64,000 nt of DNA. Origin: Streptomyces sp. CBMA291. Its GTDB lineage: Bacteria; Actinomycetota; Actinomycetes; Streptomycetales; Streptomycetaceae. Below the pieces are notes generated by a model that saw nothing but the letters and a program-made list of their open reading frames with translations, was not told the origin of the DNA and did no database searches. The stretch spans positions 1-64,000 of the forward strand of contig NZ_MSJP01000043.1 in the NCBI RefSeq assembly GCF_014596525.1, read 5' to 3'. The position numbers and the translations under genes were made by a program. Shown here one piece after another: positions 51,337 to 59,197 of the stretch; position 1 is the first letter of the stretch, and every line of letters starts with the position of its first letter.

Positions 51337-52794
51337 ATGGCTTACGACGATCTCCGCTCGCTGCTCAGGGCTCTGGAACGCGAAGGCGACCTCAAGCGCA
51401 TCAAGGCCGAAGTCGACCCGTACCTGGAGGTCGGGGAGATCGTCGACCGGGTGAACAAGGCAGGAGGCCCGGCGCTTCTCTTCGAGAACGTCAAGGGCTC
51501 CGCCATGCCCCTCGCGATGAACGTCTTCGGCACCGACCGCCGCCTCCTCAAGGCCCTCGGCCTGAAGTCGTACGCGGAGATCGGCGAGAAGATCGGCGGA
51601 CTGCTCAAGCCCGAGCTGCCGCACGGCTTCGTCGGCGTCCGCGAGGCCTTCGGCAAGCTGGGCTCGATGGTCCACGTGCCGCCGAGGAAGGTGAAGTCCG
51701 AGGCCGCCCCCGTCCAGGAGGTGGTGCTCACCGGCGACGACGTCGACCTCGACCGGCTGCCCGCGCTCTTCACCTGGCCCAAGGACGGCGGCTCCTTCTT
51801 CAACCTGGGGCTCACCCACACCAAGCACCCCGAGACCGGCGTGCGGAACCTGGGCCTCTACCGCCTCCAGCGCCACGACAAGCGCACCATCGGCATGCAC
51901 TGGCAGATCCACAAGGACAGCCGCAACCACTACGCGGTCGCCGCCGCCCGGGGCGAGCGGCTGCCGGTCGCGATCGCCTTCGGCTGCCCGCCCGCCGTGA
52001 CGTACGCCTCGACGGCTCCGCTTCCCGGCGACATCGACGAGTACCTGTTCGCCGGGTTCGTGCAGGGCAAGCGGATCGAGATGGTCGACTGCAAGACCGT
52101 CCCGCTCCAGGTCCCCGCCCAGGCGGAGGTCGTGATCGAGGGCTGGCTGGAGCCGGGCGAGATGCTCCCGGAGGGCCCCTTCGGCGACCACACCGGCTTC
52201 TACACCCCGCAGGAGCCCTTCCCGGCGCTGAAGATCGACTGCGTGACCATGCGGAAGCGTCCGCTGCTCCAGTCGATCGTGGTCGGCCGTCCGCCGACCG
52301 AGGACGGTCCGCTGGGCCGGGCCACCGAGCGGTTCTTCCTGCCGCTCCTCAAGATCATCGTGCCGGACATCGTCGACTACCACCTGCCGGAGTCGGGCGG
52401 CTTCCACAACTGCGCGATCGTCTCGATCGACAAGAAGTACCCGAAGCACGCGCAGAAGGTCATGCACGCCATCTGGGGCGCGCACATGATGTCGCTGACC
52501 AAGCTGATCATCGTGGTCGACAAGGACTGTGACGTCCACGATCTGCACGAGGTCTCCTGGCGGGCCCTCGGCAACACCGACTACGCCCGTGACCTCACGG
52601 TCGTCGAAGGCCCGGTCGACCATCTCGACCACGCCTCCTACCAGCAGTTCTGGGGCGGCAAGGCGGGCATCGACGCCACGAGGAAGCTGCCCGAGGAGGG
52701 GTACGTCCGGGACGGCGGCTGGCCGGACATGGTCGAGTCGGACCCGGCGACGGCCGCCCTCGTCGACCGGCGCTGGAAGGAGTACGGACTGTGA
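51337..52794 (+). CDS. UbiD-family decarboxylase of menaquinone biosynthesis
   Basis: A 485-residue prenylated-FMN-dependent decarboxylase. Visible family blocks are NLGLYRLQRHDKRTIGMHWQ near residues 169-188, the EGWLEPGEMLPEGPFGDHTGFY-type active-site region near 268-288, and the C-terminal WGAHMMSLTKLIIVVDKDCD. It needs prenylated FMN made by the UbiX-like enzyme two genes downstream and is thought to decarboxylate the prenylated dihydroxynaphthoate in the futalosine pathway. ATG 51337 has no ribosome binding site and follows a GATACT element by about seven bases, suggesting leaderless translation. The UbiA-like gene overlaps its end. Confidence 0.88.
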   Translation: MAYDDLRSLLRALEREGDLKRIKAEVDPYLEVGEIVDRVNKAGGPALLFENVKGSAMPLAMNVFGTDRRLLKALGLKSYAEIGEKIGGLLKPELPHGFVGVREAFGKLGSMVHVPPRKVKSEAAPVQEVVLTGDDVDLDRLPALFTWPKDGGSFFNLGLTHTKHPETGVRNLGLYRLQRHDKRTIGMHWQIHKDSRNHYAVAAARGERLPVAIAFGCPPAVTYASTAPLPGDIDEYLFAGFVQGKRIEMVDCKTVPLQVPAQAEVVIEGWLEPGEMLPEGPFGDHTGFYTPQEPFPALKIDCVTMRKRPLLQSIVVGRPPTEDGPLGRATERFFLPLLKIIVPDIVDYHLPESGGFHNCAIVSIDKKYPKHAQKVMHAIWGAHMMSLTKLIIVVDKDCDVHDLHEVSWRALGNTDYARDLTVVEGPVDHLDHASYQQFWGGKAGIDATRKLPEEGYVRDGGWPDMVESDPATAALVDRRWKEYGL

Positions 52795-53696
52795 TGGCCA
52801 CGGCCGCCGTGCCGGGCGCGCAGCCCGGCCGCACCAAGGCGTTCCTCCGGCTGGTGATGATCGAGCACTCGGTCTTCGCGCTGCCCTTCGCCTACATCGC
52901 CACCCTGACGGCCATGTTCCAGCTGGACCGGAACATCCACTGGTGGAAGCTGCTCCTGGTCACCGTCTGCATGGTGGGTCTGCGGACCTTCGCGATGGCC
53001 TGCAACCGGATCATCGACCGCGAGATCGACGCGCGTAATCCGCGCACGGCGGGCCGCGAGCTGGTGACCGGCGCGGTCTCGGTGCGCTCCGCGTGGACCG
53101 GCGCCGGCATCGCGCTCGTCGTCTTCCTCGGCGCCGCCGCCCTGCTCAACCCGCTCTGTCTGGCCCTCGCGCCGCTCGCGGTCGTCCCGATGGTCGTCTA
53201 TCCGTACGGCAAGCGGTTCACCAACTTCCCGCACGCGATCCTGGGCCTGGCCCAGTCGATAGGGCCGATCGGCGCCTGGCTCGCCGTGACCGGCTCCTGG
53301 TCGTGGGACGCGGTCGTCCTGGGGCTCGCGGTCGGCGTCTGGATCGGCGGCTTCGACCTGATCTTCGCCTGTCAGGACGTACAGGCGGACCGGGCGCACG
53401 GGGTGCTCTCGGTGCCCGCCCGCTTCGGCGTCCCGGCGGCGCTGTGGGGCGCCCGCGGTTCGGCGGTCGTCACCACGGGGCTGCTCGTCTGGTACGCGCT
53501 CGCGACGGACGCCGGGCTGTTCTTCTGGGCCGGTCTGGTGATCGTGGTGGCCGCCTTCTGCTACGAGCACTCGATCGTGAAGCCGCACGACCTGTCCCGG
53601 CTCGACCGCGCGTTCTTCACGACGAACGGCTTCATCGGGATCACCCTGTTCGTCTGCGCCCTGCTGGACCTGCTGGTCCGCGGTCTGACCCCGTAG
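52791..53696 (+). CDS. mqnP: Menaquinone biosynthesis prenyltransferase (UbiA family)
   Basis: A 301-residue membrane prenyltransferase with about eight segments that attaches the isoprenoid tail to dihydroxynaphthoate in the futalosine pathway. The two Asp-rich motifs are CNRIIDREIDARNPRTAGR near residues 65-83 and CQDVQADRAHG near 195-205. It starts with GTG (or ATG 52794), with AAGGAG 8 bases before the GTG, and overlaps the UbiD-like gene by four bases. The name follows its place in the futalosine-type cluster. Confidence 0.88.
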   Translation: MMATAAVPGAQPGRTKAFLRLVMIEHSVFALPFAYIATLTAMFQLDRNIHWWKLLLVTVCMVGLRTFAMACNRIIDREIDARNPRTAGRELVTGAVSVRSAWTGAGIALVVFLGAAALLNPLCLALAPLAVVPMVVYPYGKRFTNFPHAILGLAQSIGPIGAWLAVTGSWSWDAVVLGLAVGVWIGGFDLIFACQDVQADRAHGVLSVPARFGVPAALWGARGSAVVTTGLLVWYALATDAGLFFWAGLVIVVAAFCYEHSIVKPHDLSRLDRAFFTTNGFIGITLFVCALLDLLVRGLTP

Positions 53697-53728
53697 TCCC
53701 CGGCACGATGACGGATAGGCTCGACGGC

Positions 53729-54409
53729 ATGAACGACGGCAAGCGCACCCCCTGGGTCGTCGGGGTCTCCGGGGCGTCGGGCACGCCGTACGCCGCCGCC
53801 GTGCTGCGCGGGCTCCTCGCCGCGGGGGAGAGCGTCGACCTGGTCGTCTCGCGCTCCTCGCGGCTCACGCTGCTCGACGAGACGGGGATCTCCTTCCGCG
53901 ACGCGCACTGGCGCGAGGACCTGGCGCTCTGGCTGGCGCGGGGCGCGGACGGGAAGCCGGACGCCTTCGACGTCGCGGGAGCCCTGGACGACGTGCGGTA
54001 CTGGGCCGCCGGGGACCTGGCGGCGGGGCCGTCCTCGGGTTCGTACCCGGCGAAGGGGATGCTGGTGGTGCCCGCCTCGACCGCCGCGGTGGCGGGAGTG
54101 GCACTGGGGCTTTCGAAGGACCTGTTGCAGCGGGTCGCGAGCGTGACGCTCAAGGAACGACGGCCGCTGGTGGTCGCGGTGCGGGAGACCCCGCTGAACG
54201 GGCAGACGCTGCGCCACATGGTGACGCTGGACGAGGCGGGCGCCGTGGTGCTGCCCGCCTCTCCGGCGTTCTACGCGGGGGCGACGCACATCCAGGATCT
54301 GGTGGACTTCGTCGCCGGGCGGGTACTGGACGCGGCGGGAGTGCCGCACGGCCTGTACCGGCGTTGGGAGGGTGAGCTGGGCGGTGCCGCGTCCCCCCGG
54401 TCTGATTAG
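53729..54409 (+). CDS. ubiX: UbiX-family flavin prenyltransferase
   Basis: A 226-residue flavoprotein that makes prenylated FMN for the UbiD-like decarboxylase. It shows VVGVSGASGTPYAAAVL near residues 8-24, the Ser/Thr-rich phosphate site PASTAAVAGVALGLSKDLL, and RRPLVVAVRETPLN near 148-161. An insert of about 20 residues around DVAGALDDVRYWAAGDL is longer than in E. coli UbiX. ATG 53729 is chosen; an ATG at 53708 would add seven residues. It lies 32 bases after the prenyltransferase gene. Confidence 0.88.
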   Translation: MNDGKRTPWVVGVSGASGTPYAAAVLRGLLAAGESVDLVVSRSSRLTLLDETGISFRDAHWREDLALWLARGADGKPDAFDVAGALDDVRYWAAGDLAAGPSSGSYPAKGMLVVPASTAAVAGVALGLSKDLLQRVASVTLKERRPLVVAVRETPLNGQTLRHMVTLDEAGAVVLPASPAFYAGATHIQDLVDFVAGRVLDAAGVPHGLYRRWEGELGGAASPRSD

Positions 54410-54531
54410 CGCTTCGCGGCGTGCTTCTTCTCGGCACGCTCGGCAGCGGCGGACTTCTGGTGGGCACGCGAGCGGTTGGCCATCTCCTGTAGCTCGCGCA
54501 TACGGGCGTAGGCCATCTCGATCGTGTACAC
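54406..54531 (-). CDS. Small conserved protein of 41 residues
   Basis: A 41-residue basic, Ala-rich, helix-forming peptide, start MYTIEMAYARMRELQEMANR, end KKHAAKR. The GTG at 54531 has AGGAG nine bases upstream (GGAG followed by TGTGTCACC). The stop overlaps that of the UbiX-like gene on the other strand by three bases. It diverges from the Lrp/AsnC gene. Similar small proteins occur in Streptomyces; function is unknown. Confidence 0.65.
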   Translation of the reverse strand: MYTIEMAYARMRELQEMANRSRAHQKSAAAERAEKKHAAKR

Positions 54532-54654
54532 GGTGACACACTCCTGAAGGATCGTCTTTGATCTGGTGAAAGATTCAGGGGGTCTCATCCCCTGCATGCC
54601 TTAGATTCTATACTAAAACTCGCGGTAACGCTGGAGATTGGAAGGTTTTTTCCT

Positions 54655-55110
54655 ATGGACGCCGTGGACAGGCAGCTCATCCAGGCTCTGCGTGAGAACG
54701 GGCGCGCCTCCTACGCCGAGCTGGGTCGGCTCGTCGGGCTCTCCGGCCCCTCCGTCACCGACCGCATCAACCGTCTCGAAGCCGCCGGGGTCATCACCGG
54801 CTACCGCGCCACCGTCGACGCCGCCTCGCTCGGCCTCGGCGTCACCGCCCTCATCGGCATCTCCCTCTCCGACGCCGCCGACCACGAGGACGTGGCCCGC
54901 CGTCTGAAGGACCTGGCCGAGATCGAGGACTGCTGGTTCATCGCCGGTGACGACTCCTTCATGCTGAAGGTCCGCGCCAGCGACGTGGACGGCCTGGAGC
55001 GGACGATCCGCCGGCTCAGCGGCACCAAGGGCCTCTCCCGTACGCGCACCACCATCGTGCTCTCCACGAAGTGGGAGAACCGGGTCGGAGAGCTGCCCGA
55101 GGAGGTCTGA
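54655..55110 (+). CDS. Lrp/AsnC-family regulator
   Basis: A 151-residue regulator. Residues 1-50 are the helix-turn-helix (VDRQLIQALRENGRASYAEL and GLSGPSVTDRINRLE) and the rest a ligand-binding RAM domain (LGVTALIGISLS and GDDSFMLKVRASDVDG). GGAAGG precedes the ATG by about 9 bases, and AT-rich TATACT at 54609-54614 may be its promoter. Placement between the menaquinone tail genes and mqnE suggests it may regulate them. Confidence 0.9.
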   Translation: MDAVDRQLIQALRENGRASYAELGRLVGLSGPSVTDRINRLEAAGVITGYRATVDAASLGLGVTALIGISLSDAADHEDVARRLKDLAEIEDCWFIAGDDSFMLKVRASDVDGLERTIRRLSGTKGLSRTRTTIVLSTKWENRVGELPEEV

Positions 55111-55162
55111 GAGTACGGTGAACGACTGAGTCTGATTTCGGAGAAAAGGGAGGCGGCCGCAG

Positions 55163-56326
55163 ATGGACGCTGGGCTCAAGCGCGACCTTGAGCAGAAGGT
55201 CCGGGACGGTGAGCGGCTGAGCCGTGAGGACGGCATCGCCCTGTACGAGTCCGACGACCTGGCCTGGCTCGGCGGTCTGGCCCACGAGGTCCGGACCCGC
55301 AAGAACGGCGACGTGGTCCATTTCAATGTCAACCGGCATCTGAACATGACCAACGTCTGCACCGCCTCCTGCGCCTACTGCTCGTTCCAGCGCAAGCCGG
55401 GCGAGAAGGACGCGTACACCATGCGCATCGAGGAGGCCGTGCGCCTCGCGAAGGCGATGGAGAACGAGAACCTCACCGAGCTGCACATCGTCAACGGGCT
55501 GCACCCCAACCTGCCCTGGCGGTACTACCCGCGCTCCCTCTCCGAGCTGAAGAAGGCGCTGCCGCACGTCTCCCTCAAGGCGTTCACCGCCACCGAGATC
55601 CACCACTTCGAGACCATCTCGGGGCTCTCCGCCTCCGAGATCCTCGACGAGCTGATCGAGGCGGGTCTCGAATCGCTGACCGGCGGCGGCGCCGAGATCT
55701 TCGACTGGGAGGTCCGCCAGCACATCGTGGACCACCGCACCCACTGGGAGGACTGGTCCCGGATCCACCGGCTCGCCCACGAGAAGGGGCTCAAGACCCC
55801 GGCGACCATGCTCTACGGGCACATCGAGGAGCCCCGGCACCGGGTCGACCACGTGCTGCGGCTGCGTGAGCTCCAGGACGAGACCGGCGGCTTCCAGGTC
55901 TTCATCCCGCTGCGCTACCAGCACGACTTCGTCGACATGAAGGACGGCAAGGTCCGCAACAAGCTCCAGGCGCGCACCACGATGGCGACCGGCGCCGAGG
56001 CGCTGAAGACCTTCGCGGTCTCCCGGCTGCTCTTCGACAACGTGCCGCACGTCAAGGTCTTCTGGGTGATGCACGGCGTGCAGACGGCGCAGCTCGCGCT
56101 CCAGCACGGCGCCGACGACATGGACGGCTCGGTCGTCGAGTACAAGATCACGCACGATGCCGACAACTACGGCACGCCGAACAAGCTGACCCGCGAGGAC
56201 CTGCTGGAACTCATCACGGACGCGGGCTTCCGGCCGGTCGAGCGCAACACCCGGTACGAGATCATCCGCGAGTACCCGGGCCCGGACGCGGACCGGCGCG
56301 AGACGCCGCAGGCGATGCGGGTCTGA
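55163..56326 (+). CDS. mqnE: Aminofutalosine synthase MqnE
   Basis: MqnE is a radical-SAM enzyme that condenses the chorismate-derived enolpyruvyl benzoate with SAM to form aminofutalosine, the entry to the futalosine route of menaquinone synthesis. The 387-residue protein has the iron-sulphur cysteines in CTASCAYCSF (CxxxCxxC, near residues 66-73), the GGGAEIFDWEVR block and the C-terminal VFWVMHGVQTAQLAL. GGGAGG precedes the ATG. It lies 52 bases after the Lrp/AsnC gene. Confidence 0.96.
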   Translation: MDAGLKRDLEQKVRDGERLSREDGIALYESDDLAWLGGLAHEVRTRKNGDVVHFNVNRHLNMTNVCTASCAYCSFQRKPGEKDAYTMRIEEAVRLAKAMENENLTELHIVNGLHPNLPWRYYPRSLSELKKALPHVSLKAFTATEIHHFETISGLSASEILDELIEAGLESLTGGGAEIFDWEVRQHIVDHRTHWEDWSRIHRLAHEKGLKTPATMLYGHIEEPRHRVDHVLRLRELQDETGGFQVFIPLRYQHDFVDMKDGKVRNKLQARTTMATGAEALKTFAVSRLLFDNVPHVKVFWVMHGVQTAQLALQHGADDMDGSVVEYKITHDADNYGTPNKLTREDLLELITDAGFRPVERNTRYEIIREYPGPDADRRETPQAMRV

Positions 56327-56349
56327 GCCGTCTCCCCGGTGGAACGGGC

Positions 56350-56385
56350 GAAGGGCCGGTGGGGAGTCGTCCCCGCCGGCCCTTC
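56350..56385. terminator. Terminator after mqnE
   Basis: A 16-bp stem with one G-T pair (56350-56365 with 56370-56385) and a four-base loop lies between convergent mqnE and GNAT genes. Confidence 0.88.
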
Positions 56386-56405
56386 CCGTACTCCGGGGCC
56401 GGGGG

Positions 56406-56939
56406 TCAGTTCAGCGGGAGCAGCAGGATGATGTCGTCGCGGTCGTCGCCGGGGGCGACCCGGATCGCGCCCGGGACCCGGCCCACCTCCTTGTAGCCGG
56501 ACCTGGCGTAGAAGGCGTCGAGGCCCAGACCGCCCCGGCAGGTCAGCCGGATCGCCTCGACCGCCTCGAAGCCCTCGGCGGTGCGGGCGGTGTCCTCGGC
56601 GGCGGCCAGCAGGGCACGGCCGTACCCCTTGCCCTGGTGGCGGGGGTGGACCATCACCGTGTAGAGCCACACCCAGTGGGACATCAGCGGGTTCGTGTTG
56701 AAGGTGAAGAAGGCCGTGGCGGCTATCTCCCCGTCCTCGTCGCGCCCGACGAGCAGCCGGGTGCCGCCCTGGGCCATGGCGGTCAGGTGCCGGAGCAGGG
56801 CGGGGCGGATCTCCTCGGGGGTGACCGGGGGCGTGAAGCCGACCGCGCCGCCCGCGTTGGAGACATCGGCCCAGAGGGAGAGGACGCCGTCGCGCAGAGC
56901 GGGGTCGACCGACGGGTCCAGCTCGAAAGTAAGGGTCAT
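56406..56939 (-). CDS. GNAT-family acetyltransferase
   Basis: A 177-residue GNAT protein. Motif A is TVMVHPRHQGKGYGRALLAA (about residues 94-113, with the Q/RxxGxG loop), followed by IRLTCRGGLGLDAFYARSGYKEV. The last strand is ILLLPLN. Substrate unknown. ATG 56939 lies near the AT-rich start of the DUF4229 promoter region. Confidence 0.88.
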   Translation of the reverse strand: MTLTFELDPSVDPALRDGVLSLWADVSNAGGAVGFTPPVTPEEIRPALLRHLTAMAQGGTRLLVGRDEDGEIAATAFFTFNTNPLMSHWVWLYTVMVHPRHQGKGYGRALLAAAEDTARTAEGFEAVEAIRLTCRGGLGLDAFYARSGYKEVGRVPGAIRVAPGDDRDDIILLLPLN

Positions 56940-57083
56940 AGATCAAGATTATCTATTACCGATACGGGGCTCAAGAGGCCCGGCCCCGGCGGCGGCGGCG
57001 CCGCGTGCTTCACTGGAGGGGCGCGTGCCCCTATGGGGCATCGGGAACCTTTCGGAAACGTCGGAACGGAAGAGTGGACTGAC

Positions 57084-57350
57084 ATGCTCCGCTACACGCT
57101 GATGCGGCTCGGCCTCTTCGCCGGGTGCTTCCTCGCCCTGTGGGGACTCGTCTACGCCGGGGTGCTGCCGCGCGGGCTCGGCGACTCGAACCTGCTGTGG
57201 GTCCTCGTCCTCTCCATCGTGATCTCCGCCCCGCTGAGCTTCATCCTCCTGCGCGGGGTGCGGGACGAGGCCAGCGCCGACGTCGTGGCGCGGGTCGATC
57301 GCGCCAAGGGCCGCCTCGCGGCCAACCGGTCCCAGGAGGATTCGCTCTGA
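57084..57350 (+). CDS. DUF4229 membrane protein
   Basis: An 88-residue protein of the DUF4229 family with two membrane segments (RLGLFAGCFLALWGLVYAGV and LLWVLVLSIVISAPLSFILL) and a charged C-terminal tail. Function is unknown. Its start ATG 57084 has a weak ribosome binding site. Confidence 0.85.
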   Translation: MLRYTLMRLGLFAGCFLALWGLVYAGVLPRGLGDSNLLWVLVLSIVISAPLSFILLRGVRDEASADVVARVDRAKGRLAANRSQEDSL

Positions 57351-57508
57351 GGCCGGTGGGAGCGGTGGCGGCGGAGCGGCCCGTCCCGTAGGGGCCGCGT
57401 AAGCTTCGTCACAGACCCGCACAAGATCGAACACCCCTCTCCGGCGCCATCAGGCGTACAGGAGTGGGGTGTTCGGCGTTTTCGGGGTGGAAAATGGGGG
57501 CAGCCTGC

Positions 57509-57537
57509 CTCAAAGAAGGGCTTTGAGGTTCTCAAAG
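57509..57537. promoter_or_regulatory. Three-part CTCAAAG/CTTTGAG inverted repeat
   Basis: CTCAAAG (57509-57515), CTTTGAG (57521-57527) and CTCAAAG (57531-57537) give two overlapping inverted repeats centred in the region of the -35 of the leader-peptide promoter. It is likely a regulator-binding site for the symporter operon; the regulator is unknown. Confidence 0.55.
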
Positions 57538-57552
57538 TTCAAGTGTTAACGT
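57523..57552 (+). promoter_or_regulatory. Promoter of the leader peptide and symporter
   Basis: TTGAGG (57523-57528) and TAACGT (57547-57552) with an 18-base spacer form a HrdB-type promoter; transcription should start near 57559-57560, at the A of the leader ATG, giving a leaderless message. Confidence 0.55.
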
Positions 57553-57559
57553 GTTCGAC

Positions 57560-57667
57560 ATGACGACACCTGTGCGCTTCCTCGATGCCGCGAGCACCCC
57601 GCTCGTGGCGCGCCTGCATGTCGGTCTGTGCCGCTGTATGTCCGCGGTCTGTTGCCGCGCGGTCTGA
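57560..57667 (+). CDS. Cys-rich leader peptide
   Basis: A 35-residue ORF starting MTTPVRFLDAAST and ending with cysteines CRCMSAVCCRAV; four of the last twelve residues are Cys, and two adjacent Cys codons (TGT TGC) come just before the stop. The LHVGLC stretch matches the family of short leader peptides found before sulphur genes in actinobacteria. There is no ribosome binding site and the predicted start of transcription is at its ATG, so translation would be leaderless. It lies 89 bases before the DAACS symporter gene and may control it by attenuation. Confidence 0.65.
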   Translation: MTTPVRFLDAASTPLVARLHVGLCRCMSAVCCRAV

Positions 57668-57756
57668 CCCGGCGTCATGCAGCGGCCCGCGCGAGAGCGT
57701 GAGTGTGCCGCACCCCCGTCCCGTATTGCCCTGATACGCACCTGTGGAGTGTGCTC

Positions 57757-59091
57757 ATGTCCGTGTCCGCAACCGAGGCCAAGCCCTCGTCCCGGATACC
57801 CAAGGTCCCCTTCTGGGTCCAGATCGTCGCCGGTCTCGTCCTCGGCGTCGTGCTCGGCTGGCTCGCCCGCAGCCAGGACGTCTCCTGGCTCAAGGAGACC
57901 CTGTCCCAGGTCGGCGGCATCTTCATCCAGCTGCTCAAGCTGGCCGTCGCCCCGCTGGTCTTCTTCGCCATCCTGGTCTCGATCACCAACCTGCGGAAGG
58001 TGGACAACGCCGCCCGGCTCGCCGCCCGTACGCTGCTCTGGTTCATGATCACCTCGCTGATCGCGGTCGCCATCGGCCTCGCGATCGGTCTGATCACCAA
58101 TCCGGGCGCGGGCACCGGCCTCACGCCGCAGGACGGCAAGCTCCCCAAGCACCAGGGCTCCTGGATCGACTTCCTCACCGGCATCGTCCCGACGGACGTC
58201 ATCACCCCGTTCACCGAGCTGAACGTCCTCCAGATCGTCTTCATGGCCGCCGTCGCCGGCATCGCCGCCCTCAAGCTGGGCGAGAAGGCCAAGCCGATCC
58301 TCACCCTCTCCGAGTCGGTCCTGGAGCTGCTCCAGAAGGCCCTGTGGTGGGTCATCCGGCTCGCCCCGCTCGGCACCGTCGGTCTCATCGGCTACGCCAT
58401 CGCCAACTACGGCTGGGACCTCATCGGCAAGTACGCGACCTTCACCGCCGACATCTACGTCGGCTGCGCCCTGGTCCTCTTCGGCGTCTACCCGCTGCTG
58501 CTCGCGACGGTCGCCAAGCTCAACCCGCTCCAGTTCTACAAGGGCGCCTGGCCCGCCATCCAGCTGGCCTTCGTCTCCCGCTCCTCGGTCGGCACCATGC
58601 CGCTCACCCAGAAGGTCACCGAGCGCCTCGGCGTCCCGAAGGAGTACGCCTCCTTCTCCGTCCCGTTCGGCGCCACCACCAAGATGGACGGCTGCGCCGC
58701 GATCTACCCGGCGCTCGCCGCGATCTTCATCGCGCAGATCTTCGACGTGCAGCTCGGCATCCGCGACTACCTGCTGATCGCCTTCGTCTCCGTGATCGGC
58801 TCGGCGGCCACCGCCGGTCTGACCGGCGCGACGGTCATGCTGACCCTGACCCTCTCCACCCTGGGCCTCCCGCTGGAGGGCGTCGGCCTGCTCATGGCGA
58901 TCGACCCGATCCTCGACATGATGCGGACCGCCACCAACGTGGCCGGTCAGGTGCTGGTCCCGGTGCTGGTCTCCGCCCGGGAGAAGATCCTCGACCTCAC
59001 GGCGTACGAGAACGCCTCGGGCTCCCCGGTCGACGAGTCGTCCCTCGGCCGGGAGGCCGAGCACAAGGAGAAGGTGGCGGTCGCCGCCTGA
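57757..59091 (+). CDS. DAACS-family dicarboxylate/amino acid:cation symporter
   Basis: A 444-residue symporter of the DAACS family with about eight membrane segments. The two re-entrant hairpin regions show FVSRSSVGTMPLTQKV and TAGLTGATVMLTLTLSTLGLP; the family TM7 motif is ATTKMDGCAAIYPALAA and the TM8 region IDPILDMMRTATNVAGQ. The GCAxIYP stretch resembles cystine-type (TcyP) members more than C4-dicarboxylate carriers, and the Cys-rich leader upstream supports cystine or another sulphur compound, though the substrate is an inference. ATG 57757 has GGAG 7 bases upstream. A terminator follows. Confidence 0.88.
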   Translation: MSVSATEAKPSSRIPKVPFWVQIVAGLVLGVVLGWLARSQDVSWLKETLSQVGGIFIQLLKLAVAPLVFFAILVSITNLRKVDNAARLAARTLLWFMITSLIAVAIGLAIGLITNPGAGTGLTPQDGKLPKHQGSWIDFLTGIVPTDVITPFTELNVLQIVFMAAVAGIAALKLGEKAKPILTLSESVLELLQKALWWVIRLAPLGTVGLIGYAIANYGWDLIGKYATFTADIYVGCALVLFGVYPLLLATVAKLNPLQFYKGAWPAIQLAFVSRSSVGTMPLTQKVTERLGVPKEYASFSVPFGATTKMDGCAAIYPALAAIFIAQIFDVQLGIRDYLLIAFVSVIGSAATAGLTGATVMLTLTLSTLGLPLEGVGLLMAIDPILDMMRTATNVAGQVLVPVLVSAREKILDLTAYENASGSPVDESSLGREAEHKEKVAVAA

Positions 59092-59114
59092 TCCCGGCAC
59101 CGCACCAAGGCCCC

Positions 59115-59149
59115 ACGTGCCCCCTGCCCCACCCGGGCAGGGGGCACGT
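59115..59149 (+). terminator. Terminator after the symporter
   Basis: A perfect 15-bp stem ACGTGCCCCCTGCCC / GGGCAGGGGGCACGT with a five-base loop lies 23 bases after the stop and 48 bases before the TetR gene start, so the TetR gene probably has little space for its own promoter. Confidence 0.88.
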
Positions 59150-59197
59150 AGGCTTCTTCGGGGCATCCAACGGATCTTGGAAGCAGGGGTGGACGCC

